A DNA stretch of 64,000 bases from contig OX424570.1 in the NCBI GenBank assembly GCA_949152475.1, positions 19,278,694-19,342,693 on the forward strand, given 5' to 3'. Position numbers and translations under genes: made by a program. Shown here piece after piece: positions 28,600 to 40,219 of this stretch (position 1 is its first letter; every line of letters starts with the position of its first letter). Source of the DNA: Terebella lapidaria. Lineage: Eukaryota; Annelida; Polychaeta; Terebellida; Terebellidae. The notes under the pieces were generated by a model, which saw only the letters and a list, made by a program, of their open reading frames with translations, made no database searches and was not told the origin of the DNA.

Positions 28600-29940
28600 T
28601 TAGGTGGTGTGTCACTTGTTTTCACATGAACATTGAACAATTAATGAAACTACGTGCAATCTGCTTCATAGTCTGAACAGACTGCATTTGCTCAATGATA
28701 AACTGAACTATATTTGCACAATTAATATATGTCTAGAGTTTTGAACGGTTTTCTTTTAAATAGATTCTGAAAGTAACACTATAGTATTTAAAACGGTCCG
28801 TAGTAACAAGATGGTGATGTGCATTCCTAGATTCTATATCCTAGATTCAGATGGGTGCAGAATATATGTAAGTTGTCGCCGTGCTCAATGCAGCACGACA
28901 CAGAAGGAGTGCACTCTCAACTTGTACTCGCGGTTGTTTTAGGCATCGAATGCTTCAAAGCTCGTGCTCGGTTAGGTCTTGTGTTGATGAATATATCCAT
29001 TGTATACCGCTTTACCAAACACGAATAAATTGATTTTTTGAGCAACTTATTTATAAATATAGAGCCATCTTTGCAAAACCGGCGAAAATAATTAGCGCTA
29101 CTTGTGCGCGTGTATGCAATGCACGTCATAGTTAATACCTACGCTAATTAACCAGGAGCATGGGAAGACAAAAATACTACCCATTGACATACATAACCGA
29201 CAACACCTGCGCTCGCCTAATCAGATGCCATCTTCATGGCTAGTAAATAGGTCATTCAGCCCGGGCCTGAATAAATGACGCTTCATCTCCGCAGTGAATC
29301 AGTTCCATAGGCTTGGGGAGATTGACTAGATTGTGGGATGGAGATTAGCGCTGCTTTAATGACAATAAATAATCAGTAACTACCAGTGATAATCAGCGAT
29401 GTATTGTCCAGTTATCTGGCAAACGCACTGTTCTTATGACCGTTGGTGTGAAGTCAACACTGGGGCGGGAGAATTAACAGGTGTGGAATATGTACGTCAT
29501 CCTTAGCACGCACATGTTTTCTTCTGGAAAACAACATTTGCATAATCTGTTATCGTTCCGAAGTATTTCGGATATTATTTGTTTTGAGGCAAAAAAATGT
29601 TCATTGGACGTTGATGCCGTTATTATGAATTTTGTCTTGTCATGTTTACAAGCATTGTGCATAACAACACATCTAGTTCAGATAATAACGATTCCCATTT
29701 CTTGTTCTTGATATAAAAGACCATTGCCTCGCAGCATGTCCCATCGTAATCTTGCAACGTGAACTCATTAACAACACGTTATTAACAATATAGCCATACG
29801 GACTTTATCTCACACCTGGTAGGTGCAGCTTGGATATGACGTCATCAAATTACTGCATGATGATTGGTCATAGGATCAAGGTACATAATCGATTATCCGG
29901 AAAATATACCGTCTTCGTGCAGACAAAAAGCACCTTTTGC
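28600..29940. other. Intergenic region upstream of the channel gene
   Basis: No exon seen. 29230-29400 is less AT-rich and carries a near-palindrome (ATTCAGCCCGGGCCTGAAT, about 29253-29271), followed by clustered homeodomain-like cores (TTTAATGA, AATAATCAG, GATAATCAG). This could be an upstream regulatory element of the channel gene, judged only by position and motif density. Confidence 0.4.
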
Positions 29941-29945
29941 ACAAG

Positions 29946-29953
29946 TATATATA
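29946..29953 (+). promoter_or_regulatory. Candidate TATA box of the channel gene
   Basis: TATATATA lies about 90 bp upstream of the proposed start codon at 30036, which would place transcription start near 29975-29985. A three-codon upstream reading frame (ATG CGT TGT TGA, 29993-30004) would then fall inside the leader. In AT-rich DNA a TATA string is weak evidence alone; its position relative to a well-formed first exon supports it. Confidence 0.35.
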
Positions 29954-30035
29954 GCCGGAATACAAGATCACATTGCGGATATATAGTTAAACATGCGTTG
30001 TTGAAGATTTGTGTTGGAAAATAAATCTATTACCC

Positions 30036-30164
30036 ATGGATATTTACCAACGGATACTTCCAGAGGTTTGTGCGAGGGACAACAAACCCAATTACCATTT
30101 TATGGAACAAGTGTGCACACATTTGCTTTGCCATGATGATTCAGTTGAGGCTTCGGAGTTGTCA
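30036..30164 (+). CDS. Proposed first coding exon of the channel gene
   Basis: It starts at an ATG in good context (ACCCATGG) and stays open for 43 codons to a near-ideal donor (TCA|GTGAGT) in phase 0. That matches the phase-0 acceptor (TTCTTCAG, 32108-32115) of the next exon, and a TATA box lies 90 bp upstream. The encoded stretch (MDIYQRILPEVCARDN...) is not hydrophobic and is not a signal peptide. Alternatives are translation from ATG 32044, with the 32.1-kb acceptor unused, or an unseen upstream exon. Confidence 0.45.
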
Positions 30165-33100
30165 GTGAGTACACGATTTACCACCAACCAATATTTACCT
30201 CTCAGTCGTTTGTACTCGTGAATATTTACCATATCAGGCATAGGGTGTTTCAAAGTATACACAATATATTGGATAGTCTACATGTATATACTAGACTAAA
30301 ATCAATCGGAATAGTGATGAAAAATAGTACGTAAAAAAATTTCCGTAAAAATCGGTATACTACGATATATTGAGTATTTCCTTAATACTAATAGTCAAGG
30401 GTACAATGTTTCTGATTTTGGCTATTGTTTTGATTTATCTGTGCATTCCATGCACGTTCAAGGTTGGATGCATCTCTATTAATTATGGACTATATTGGAT
30501 CTACTTTTTTTGGCCGTTGAGAATTTCGATTTTGTCGCATCGGCTTTCTCGGGACCTTGGAATTTTCTCGCCTATCAAAAAATTCAACAGGTTTATTTTT
30601 GTGAGTACATGTATAATACCAGGCAGATGCGAAAATATCCTCGTCACTTGATTGATACTAAACGTGTATGATATGCTTAATTGTCATGTAGGTAAATTGC
30701 TTTATTACATATGCTGCAGAGTGCACATTTACATGTGAACTGCATATTGTATGCTATCGAGTATGGCAGTGCATTCCTCAGCAGCGCAATGTTTCCTTGT
30801 TAATGTTTCGCACTGACAAATCAGACAATATCCGCATTCAATTTGTCATGTTTCATTGTCTGTGAACTACGGCAACAGAACGAGTGCCAAACGCAGTGCA
30901 ACAGATTAATATGGTTGAAATGAAGATGGAACAATATTTGTCTTGTATATGACGGGACACTATTTGGTGGAGAAGTCTGTATCTGAAGCTGCCAGGGGGA
31001 GGTGATGGATGGCTCAAGTGTTATTTGTTGGCGTGTTGTTTAAATTAACCGACATATACCGAGGAACTAAAGTGCTTTAAGCGGTGAGAAGATAAATCGG
31101 TTCAAGACTGTGGCATAACCAACTATTTGTGCTGGCAAAGGCAATAAATCATCATCGCATTGTGTATGTACAGGTGTATTTACATATTATTGCATGCTGT
31201 TTTTCACTTCAATATTGTCTTCTTGCTTTATTAAGTCAATTTCGAGTACATATGTTGTATTTTAAAATCTTGGTCGACTTTTCAAATCGACTGCCGACTG
31301 TGTTCCGTAATTAATTTAATATTTTCTCTATCGGTTATGTTCAATTATAATATCACTTTTTCCAATCAAGATCTATTTTATTCACTTGCAGTGGTCTCAT
31401 TCCCACAATATGCTGGGCGCACTTTCTCTTGGAGCCAGCTAAGAATTCACACTTCTCTCTTCGCACATCTTGACTGTTGCATGGGGGAAACTCCGCTCTC
31501 TGCACAAACTTTATTGGATATACTCGCATTTGTTTTCTTAGCCAAGAAAGAGTCCTCATGCCGCTGAAATTACTTTGCTTTTTTACGAGGTGATTTGCAC
31601 TTTGGGGCGCCAGTTGCCCCGTTTCCGTCCATGGCACGACCAATTCACCACAGTATTCCTCCGCACATAAACATTCAGCCAATCATGGGCACAACTTGAT
31701 GTTCCCGTGGCATCAAAACCCTGGGGTTTATTTTCCTACGCTCACACAGTATGGATTAAATGTGCTCAAATGGCCAAAGCAAGTGGGAAGTGACTATGTA
31801 ATTCACACCTTTCAAGTGTAGCCGATGTTTATAAGCTGCCCTTGGGACAAGCTCACGTCACTCTAGAGTGCCATTAATTCTCGAGTACGGGGTCAGGGCA
31901 TACACCTAAATCCTGGCCTAGACACACAGTAAAACAGTAAAATTAGCGGAGTATTTTGAGCGGATGTGACGTTAGTGACGTCATCGCGCTATTGACGTCA
32001 AAACCCTGGATCCGCCCCTGTCACCACCACAACCCCCGCCCCCATGTTGTACAGTCGCGTAACGCTCTTAACTGAAACCCCACAATGCCCACAACCACCC
32101 ACTGTTGTTCTTCAGGATACATATGAAACGCACGAGGAAGAGGAACTCGATACGCGTAGCCACGAAGCCTCCCTAGACAACTTCTACGATGCCCTTGCGG
32201 AGCGGGACCAGGGCGCCCCCGTGGCGTCGCTTAGCGACATACGCATCAACATGGACCCCGCCGAACGACTCATTGAGGCCATCGAGTCGTTAAGGGATGT
32301 TATTGTGGATAATACGAGCGCACAGCAGCGCTCCAAGCGGCGTGGACCTGGAGGCGTCAGTGGGGGGCGGAGTAGCGGCGGCAACGCCCCCGTGTACAGG
32401 GCAAACGGCAATACGCCCAACATCAAGGATGAAAAACTCAAGATTCGCAAGGATAAGGTTGGTACAAAGTGTAGCTCATTTCCTGGGTCTATTCCCAATT
32501 GTTTGTATTAATCAAATAATTAATAGTTACCTTTGCACTAATCGTGTTCTAATCACAATGAATAATGTAATGTTATTGTTTGATGCAATTCTAACACGTT
32601 TATTATGATACCTTCTGTTGACATATCATACGTAGTACATTCCAAGAGATCAATTGTAACACAGTCAACGACCAATTTCAGATACCAGCTGGTCAATATT
32701 TATAGGATTAAACCTGTCATTAAAGATCTAATTTAGTCAATGTGGGTAGTTTCCAGACTTCCACAATTGCATGCGCGAATATGTGAACGGATAATACCCA
32801 TATTTACCATGCAGGCTTATATATTCCCAGTTCTAACAAATATACTTTGTGGTTTGTACATGGGAAAACATGTAAACATATTCAGCCTGCCTATCCAGGG
32901 GCTTGATATCAGAATGAGGTATCACTGTAGATACCAGAGCCACGGCGCACATATAATCGCTTTATTAGCATATTATCGCCCTGGAGGGGACCGTAAAACC
33001 TATCCCAATCATTTTTGCTGAATGCTAAAACACGTTTCGTTCCGTGTGTTGTATGACAAACACAAAACGTATATCTTTTATGAGAGAACCCGGATGTGAC

Positions 33101-36100
33101 CTTTTATATGACACGAGTGTATTTTTGTACTGGCATTGCCGCAACGAAAATGTAGCAATCGTAAGGGTATTCCAATTGCGTTTTGCACAATTTTCACGCA
33201 GTGAAATATTTCCTTCTTGCATAATTCAGTAAAGCTTGTGGAAGGCCTCTAACGCAGCTGGGCTGAATTACTGACAGGCCTCGAGAATTACAACGCGCTT
33301 TCGTCTGACTAAAGTTAATATGTAACATTCTTTGTTGCACATAACTGATGAGAGGGATGCACTTAATCTCTCAACAGAGGAAACCGCGAGATTTAATTAG
33401 TGGTGTTCTTTAATCCACGTGTGAAGGCTTAATTCTCCGGCAGGGAATATTTATGTGGTGTTAGTAGAGAAAAATGACTGTTCTCTGACGCAAGACTCGT
33501 TTTGTTGGCATTTATTAAACAAAAACTTCGCACTGTCATTCAATTTGTCGTTTTTGTTATGCATAGTTTTGAAAGCAAAATCGAAGAAAAGTACACAGCA
33601 CGGCTCTCAAAACTTGCGCTAAAATAAAAGACAACAAAGAACCCAGAAAAGCGATACATTTCATTTTCTTTCTTAATCCTCGATGTGGCCCTTATGAATT
33701 CTTTGGTACGTCACTACTAAATCTCCTAAGTTCGATTGGTAGAATATAACTGTCCCAGAATATTCGAAAATTCAACAATAGTGGAAACCAGAGCTAGAAG
33801 GATGTACGTCATTCTGCCATGGAATATATACCCAACGTCGCAATTGGAACATGATTAAAGGAACTCTTTCAAAAGCGCAGACAATTGGATGACCTTGCAA
33901 TGTCGCAATTACAATTCTACCGGACGTAATTCCAGCCCGGATTTCTTCTATTCGCGCCATTTTGCAGTCTAGCAAAGCAATTCCAAGCGGTTAAGCATTG
34001 TGCGGTGAACGATGCTGTCGCCCCACTTATAAATACATGTTAATATGGATATCTCACCTATTATTTTCATGGAAGTAAAAAAAAGGAATATATTTATAGA
34101 CGCAATGGTGATGAACAGTAGATATATTCGTGTTGTTTCACCGGGTGACGTATCAAAATAACTACCTGTTGTCCACATGTATGTCAATATGTTTTTACTG
34201 TGTTACCTGGAATTCTGTGAAATTGCGTAGAGACAATGTATTCATGTGTATGTTTCATTATTTGCTTGTGTCGATATAACCCTCAAAACAGATTCCCTAC
34301 AAAGACATTGCACATTGAAAAACCTGAAAATGTCAATAATATACATTGCAAACAGGTTGCTTGAAAGTACAAAGACAAATGCATGTGTGGATAAACATAG
34401 TAATAATTGTGAATAAATATACCGTGCGTATTTTTCAGGTGATAGTCGAGCTACGGGTAGTATTTCTAAAAATTGGAGAGATTGATACGTTAAAGGAACA
34501 GTACAGCGCGGATACATTCATACAAGCAAAGTGGAGGGAACCGGCCCTTGATCATAAACTTCCTGAGGTAAAATAAGCCTACAGTTCCTTGCGGTGGCTG
34601 TTATATGCCATCATTAGTATTTTGAAACACCCCCACGACAATCGCAAAAAAACCCAATAATTTAGCAATTGTGCTCGTATAATTACATGATTTAATGTCA
34701 TATATCTATAGCAACCACGGTAGAATTCATAGAAGAAGAAAGAAATAAAATTGATGCGCTATTCCTTGTGTTACCTTTCAAAGTACATTTAAAATATATG
34801 CATTGAAACATCCGACGCCACTAACGCGTCCTGATTCCCAATGCCCTCCGCCCCCTTCCCAACTCCGACCCCGAAAAAAAATTTGAACACAAAACAAAAA
34901 CAGGAGCTGAAGAGAACGGACTTCGACAAGTATTGGAATCCCCTACTGTACATCGATAACGTCCTCAATGAGACGAAGGAGGCGACGTGGCTGACGGCGC
35001 AGGTCAACCACAAGGGCGAGGCGTACGTACTGGAGCGGCGGAGAGTCAGGGGAATCTTCATGGAGAACCTAGAGCTCAACGACTTTCCTTTAGACGTCCA
35101 GGTTCTTATATTGATTGTATATTGATACTATGTTGATTATATTGATTTTTATATTGATTTTGATTGTGTAGTATTCATATTGAAGTTTTTTTTTTAATTT
35201 GTATTGAGTTACATGGAAACTACACACATACACTCGTGTTGATGTTCTCTATAGAATGTCAGAGTTTACATCTATCGGAAATGAGCAACAACCGATCATT
35301 TACAGCGTTCAAATGATATATTTGGGGCATGTTCAGCTTTTCATGAGTATATATTTGTATTTCGCATGGATGATATGACGACGAAAGGGGTATATATGAA
35401 TTCATTATTGGCCCGTGTACTGCTTTTGTCGATCGGATATTATTGATAATCACATGGTGCATCTATACATATCATATTCAGTGAATATATATTTATATAG
35501 GAATAATAATACAAATATCGTCGAGGCATTATCCATCTATCTCCAGCGTCTTGGTTAGTCGTATACGAGATTGAAGCGTTATGATAGACAAACGAAATCA
35601 TGACGTTTCGCCAATCTCTCAAACCCGCAATGATCAAAAGTTACCTGATATAACGACATATGTATATCAATGAAACTGCCTAGATAAGAAATTGAAAAAA
35701 TATATGGTCGTATCTGAGCCCCGTGTATTTGCCTCTAGGACCTGACTGTGACTATTACAAGTGAGCGGCCGGACGCAGAAATCGACATCATTCCAGATGA
35801 AAACGAAATGAGTGGGATCAATGTCCAGACATTCGTCGATCAACAGGTCACTGCCGATAATACAGTATTAATAAGTATAAAATAATAATAATAACAACGA
35901 CAATGAGTAACGTTATTAATTTGTTTCTTATGAAATGCATTCAAACATATATATCTTTCTTTATATTATAAAAGAAAGCATACATAATGCACAGTAGAGA
36001 TATGCATCATTAAGATAAGTTGAGATATCCAGTGTTAGACAATATATACATGGAATATTGAAAGAAATTATATTTTTAAGTCGGAACTAGTGCATGTTTT

Positions 36101-39100
36101 ATAAACGTACCCCGGGCATATCCTTCCATATTGATTCTTCACCAGGCTCAACAAATAGCTTGATTTATCACCGGTTTATGATATTAATATGATTATTGAA
36201 CATGTTACCCAGGAGTGGCGGCTACACGAGCATATAGAGGTCTCCAAGCGGGTGATGACGCAGGAGTACTCTAGCTCTGCTCGGTGTCACCCCGCCCTGT
36301 CCGTGACGTGTAGGGCAGCACGCCGGCCCGGCTACTTCTACTGGAATGTCTTCTTAGTTATGGTGAGGCGCTGGAGTTCATGGGAGGGGTTTATAATGTG
36401 GGAGTGTGTTGATTTAGAGTTGGGTTATCTAATGGTATACATCATGTTTGGAATGCATTGGCCATTGTCAGATATTCTTGATACGTGAAATAAATTATTG
36501 AACTTGATGTTCCAAGTTCCTTTTTAATGTACCATGATTCAAAGTCAGTTTATTTCATAATCTTGATTCCAATGAGAAAATTCTCTGATATTGGCTCTCT
36601 GGAAAAGTCATCAATATCATTTTCTTAATATTTCGAATAGCAGATGAACGAATGAAATATCATCATAAAATTGTAATAAATATATCGTATCCTGACGTTC
36701 ATGTGAATATACTTTTGCCCCACTTTGTTGTTTTGTAGTTTTTCATCAGTGCCCTGTCCTTTGCCACGTTCGCTGTCAGTCCCGTTCTACCCCAGAACCG
36801 TCTTCAGCTGTCTTTCACTTTGCTCCTGACGTCCGTGGCATTCAAGTTTGTGATCAACCAAAGTCTTCCCAAGATCTCCTATCTCACATACATGGTACAT
36901 ATACAATAATGTTTTTATTATTTTATTTTAACAGGTACAGTCAGACCCTTTTAATCCGACATGAATGCTCCCAGAGCAGTTTGTGTTAGATAACGAATTC
37001 GCCGGATTGACGAATCTGACATTGTCGATGCATTATGATAAAATCACCCAGATTATTTCATGAACGATAATGATCTGCGCCAATCGCACGAGTTCACCAA
37101 TATCAGCGAATTTATGTTTGAGGGGTGCAAACAAGATGAGAAAATCCATTCTCAGCATGGTGTCGGATAGCAATTGTCGGATTAAAGGGGTCTGAATGTA
37201 TTAGCATCAAGTTCAACTTTATGAACGTTATGATGTGATTTGACCGCAGTGATACAATTATTTAAGAAATTTCATACAAGTTTTCGTAAATATGATTTCT
37301 GTGCGGAACATGGTATGAAATTAACGATAGTTTGATTGTTAGAATCCATTCAACTAGGAAACAGTTAAGATATATTAAACATCTGGCTTTCCATTTTCAG
37401 GATAAGTACGTGTTGTTGTCCCTGGTGATTCTCTGTGTTGTCTGTATATGGCACGCCGTTGTGACGGTGTTTGTCAGTTATGGCACGAATTTCCTGCAGC
37501 GCTTAGAACGTGATGTATTCATAGCATTCGGAATCATCTACATACTCTGTCATTTGGTCTTCATCTTCTGGCTTTACTTTGACGTGAGTATACGGAACAT
37601 TAAATGACGTTATATAATTAGTTAGTTGAATAATATGCTTATACACTGTTCATTATATTGAAGTGCCAAATTCGCCGAAAAAAAAAAAAAATTAGAAAAT
37701 TTTGAAAAATGAATCCCCATATCCTCATGTCCTGTCATGAATTATGGAACAAAATTGTTCACAACATCTGTAACACGTATGTCTATATATATATATGATT
37801 AAAATGTGCTAATCCAACTAGTTTTGTATGAAATTTGTTTTACACTGTTTTTTGTAGGCTTGTAAAAGACGACGTCTTATGAAACATAAAGATCGAGAAT
37901 ATTTAGTAAGTACACTCCCAAATTCCGGTGGCATACATGTATATCAGCTCCATATTTATATATTGTCGAAGTATGTGTAATTGTGCTTCAGTGAAAGTCG
38001 TGATATATATATATATTTATAACTATATATATTTATGTATAATGTACAACATATATTATATTTTATCACATCCATATTTATATATTGTCGAAATATGTGT
38101 AATTGTGCTTCAGTGAAAGTCGTGATATATATAACTATATATATTTATATATAATGTACAATATATATTATATTTTGTGTATGTTCTTCTGTCTATTTTT
38201 GTGTCTATCGTCCGTTCTCATGCTATGGCGGCTGACTCTGCATGTGTTCCCGTGTGATTGTCTTGACATCTGTATTGGCTCTTAGGAGTGTGGGGAAAAT
38301 GTCGAAAATGATTCCATATGTATATTAGACTGCACCTTTCAAAGATACTTCATGAACCAAAATTCAGGATTGTATCACGTTCTTGGAAGAAATCATCTGG
38401 TCATACTCGAAAACGCGGGTGCAACATTTTAACACATTGGGAGTAATTTGTCAATATACTAATTCAAAACGAGGGAACGTTTGTAATAGAAGGTAATAAA
38501 AGTGTACGGACAATGTAATGCCTAGTATATTATACACCTGCATCTGCCAAAATATCTTATTTTTAAAGCAAATTTATGAGGCCTGCAGTTTGACACTAGT
38601 TATGTACAGTTGATGTGTAGTATATGATGACAATAGTGCCGAAATATATTATGTATATTTATTTGATTAATTTTTAAAATATTTGATATCACCGTAGTGC
38701 GTATTCCTTCCTCATTCTTCTTATATGTATCTTGTCCTTTCGATATCCGTTGTATTTGAAGCGTTTCTATGTACGAGTATATGTCCAGTTTCATATGTGC
38801 CTCGTCCAACAAAAAATAGTCCATGTTTACGATCATTTGTATAATTTTTTCATAATCACAAGTTAAATGGATTTTACATTACGAAATACGCATTTTGCGG
38901 ATCATTATTTAATCATGCATGTTCCGACATTAAAATATGATTATAATCATTTCATCAAATAGCATGGTATGTTTGCTCTCGCACAGTTTTCTAACCTAAA
39001 AACACTTTTGATCATGGCGAAAGCCTTCATTCGAATGCCAATTTGAAGCACATAATTTTTTTAACTACAACGAATTATCGAGAAAAAAATGGATAGAAAA

Positions 39101-39243
39101 CCGTGCATGAAAGGGTATTATTTTTTCCATTCTTTTGACAGGAATTCCTTGCTCGGAAAAAAGAGTGGTTAGAAAAGGCAAAAGACCTGAATCCCGCATC
39201 CAGACGACAAAGTACCCTGCTTTTGCATTCTGTGCACGTATAG
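30036..39243 (+). CDS. Cys-less pentameric ligand-gated ion channel (Cys-loop receptor superfamily)
   Basis: Membrane channel of the pentameric receptor family; ligand and ion are unknown. Ten exons: 30036-30164, 32116-32457, 34439-34567, 34904-35101, 35739-35846, 36213-36362, 36739-36894, 37401-37583, 37858-37905 and 39142-39243. All introns are phase 0, giving 514 residues. Residues 158-340 are the ligand-binding domain: loop D 'AKWREPALD', loop A around 'WNPLLYIDN' (211-219), and the FPLDVQ core at 261-266. The two loop cysteines are replaced by Glu254 and Leu268. M1 starts at PGYFYW (341). M2 is about 373-392, with Leu at 9' and Lys at 15'. 'LPKISYLTY' leads to M3 (405-429). A loop of about 13 residues precedes M4 (443-464), and the tail is basic (CKRRR). 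The first 157 residues are acidic then Gly/Ser/Arg-rich with no visible signal peptide, so exons 1-2 are the least certain part. Exons 3-10 are firm. Confidence 0.85.
32116..32457 (+). CDS. Second channel exon: low-complexity N-terminal region
   Basis: Encodes 114 residues, entered through a pyrimidine-rich acceptor and left through GTTGGT in phase 0. The exon is far richer in G+C than its surroundings, which supports real coding. It runs from an acidic stretch (THEEEELD), through a predicted helix (PAERLIEAIESLRDVIV), to a basic and Gly/Ser-rich linker (QRSKRRGPGG...). The linker contains a furin-like or nuclear-signal-like RSKRR. It precedes the first beta strand of the ligand-binding domain. 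Confidence 0.7.
33240..33480. promoter_or_regulatory. Candidate intronic regulatory element
   Basis: This part of the second channel intron is less AT-rich than its surroundings. It packs homeodomain-type cores (TTTAATTAG, CTTTAATCC), an E-box-like CCACGTG and an inverted AGGCCT pair. No open frame spans it. The call rests only on composition and motif crowding. Confidence 0.25.
35107..35166. repeat. Degenerate ATTGAT simple repeat
   Basis: Seven or so TATTGAT/TTGATT units directly follow the donor site of the fourth channel exon. That donor (CAG|GTTCTT) is weak, so this repeat sits where it could influence splicing. Confidence 0.7.
36938..37198. mobile_element. pogo/Tigger-like MITE (261 bp)
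   Basis: It begins CAGTCAGACCCTTTTAATCC and ends with the inverse of nearly the same sequence (GGATTAAAGGGGTCTGAATG), about 23 of 25 bases pairing, with TA on both sides (36936-36937 and 37199-37200). TA target duplication and a CAGT..AACC/GACCC..TTAATCCG-style terminus are typical of pogo/Tigger elements of the Tc1/mariner superfamily. It has no transposase, so it is non-autonomous. It lies inside the intron between the M1-M2 exon and the M3-M4 exon of the channel gene. Confidence 0.8.
37949..38180. repeat. Tandem duplication of a 122-bp AT-rich unit
   Basis: Unit 1 (37949-38070) and unit 2 (from 38071) share 'TATTGTCGAA.TATGTGTAA' and 'TTGTGCTTCAGTGAAAGTCG', followed by (AT)n. They are nearly identical, so the duplication is recent. 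It lies in the last channel intron. Confidence 0.9.
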
Positions 39244-39403
39244 TGATGACGTCATCATACCACGTGATCCAACAAATATAGACCACTATAAATACAAGTA
39301 CGCAAATGCAGGGATATGTGTCGCTTTGGTTTTTTTGTTACACCTTTTGTTTCATTATTTTTGGCGGTATTCTTTTTGTTAGGAAAGTTGCTTTTGCCGG
39401 CCC

Positions 39404-39409
39404 AATAAA
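39404..39409 (+). terminator. Poly(A) signal of the channel gene
   Basis: AATAAA 161 bp after the stop codon at 39241-39243. Further AATAAA hexamers at 39589-39594 and 39919-39924 could be used instead. Confidence 0.6.
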
Positions 39410-40219
39410 TTGTTACCCCTTTTTAGTTTCATGTCAGGCACATGATTTACAGTAAAATCCTATTGCAATTTTACTGAACGTATTACCGATATATTCTACT
39501 TCAGAGAAAAGACTTCAAAGAAACATGTTTGGCATTAAATATTTCTTGGGAAGTGGTATTGTTTTTTGGAAAGCAGGTATTTTTAAATAATAAATGTATG
39601 ATTGATTTCAGTATTATTATTACGTTATTACTGAGCTATAATTTCAGAATAGAAGTATATTTGTTTGCAGAAAACCTATAGTTTTCTGCAAAATAGTATT
39701 GAACAATTGTGAAGTTTAAGTACCAATTTTAACATGCATTCGAGCTGGTGATGCATAATCAAATTGTTAGGTATACAGTCAATCGCATTGTAATTCACTA
39801 TATACACTGTTCCCTATAGTATTATGTTTCCCATTCCGTTTATTTTGTTTCTCGTGATTGCGATGTTCGTTAAAATACTGTTTTCAGGTACATTTATTTA
39901 CACGTATTTGGATACACGAATAAAATCACTTTATTGATAAATTTCATCAGATGCACTCATATTTCACAAAAGAAACATTTCCGATATCGATTTTTGACAT
40001 ACGATCAAATAGCTTGTTTTTCTATTGATTGATTCCCTTTGATCATTGCCGTTACTGGCATATTTAGCGAGTAGTGATTGTGTGTTTTTGTGACATGGGC
40101 TACCATAGCAATGAGCTTACACTTTTTTTCTTTTAAATGTATCAATATACATTGGAAAAGCATGATAAACATCGCCAGAAATATAACCAATTAATATGTC
40201 CATTATTGTTATATTCCAG

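Larger units (their letters stand above)
15800..28600. repeat. Second degenerate tandem duplication, ~3.3-3.6 kb unit
   Basis: Landmarks recur with a near-constant offset. One is 'CAGTATAAACGTCAGGGCGTC' at about 22575 and 28453 (altered at 26178). Another is 'TTTGATATATTTGAACCTAT' at 23247 and 26824, with a weaker copy near 24900. A third is the 'CATAGCAAGAAAT..' block at 23976 and 27277, weaker at about 25750 and 15870. A fourth is 'TTATTTATTTGTCCTTGAG' at 22291, 24701 and 28019. A fifth is a 'GATG.GGTTCG..AG.' to 'ATATCGCTTG.CT' pair at about 18395 and 21825. The 23.25-23.48 and 26.82-27.06 kb copies are nearly identical, so some exchange or duplication is recent. No intact gene is visible in any unit. 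Confidence 0.7.

Noticed and set aside
31570..31632. Minus-strand short frame MDGNGATGAPKCKSPRKKAK, histone-tail-like
   Set aside because: Only 20 codons, with no extension by plausible splicing and no histone 3' stem-loop. Chance similarity of a basic peptide.
32184..32498. Minus-strand open frame of 104 codons
   Set aside because: It is the antisense shadow of the GC-rich second channel exon.
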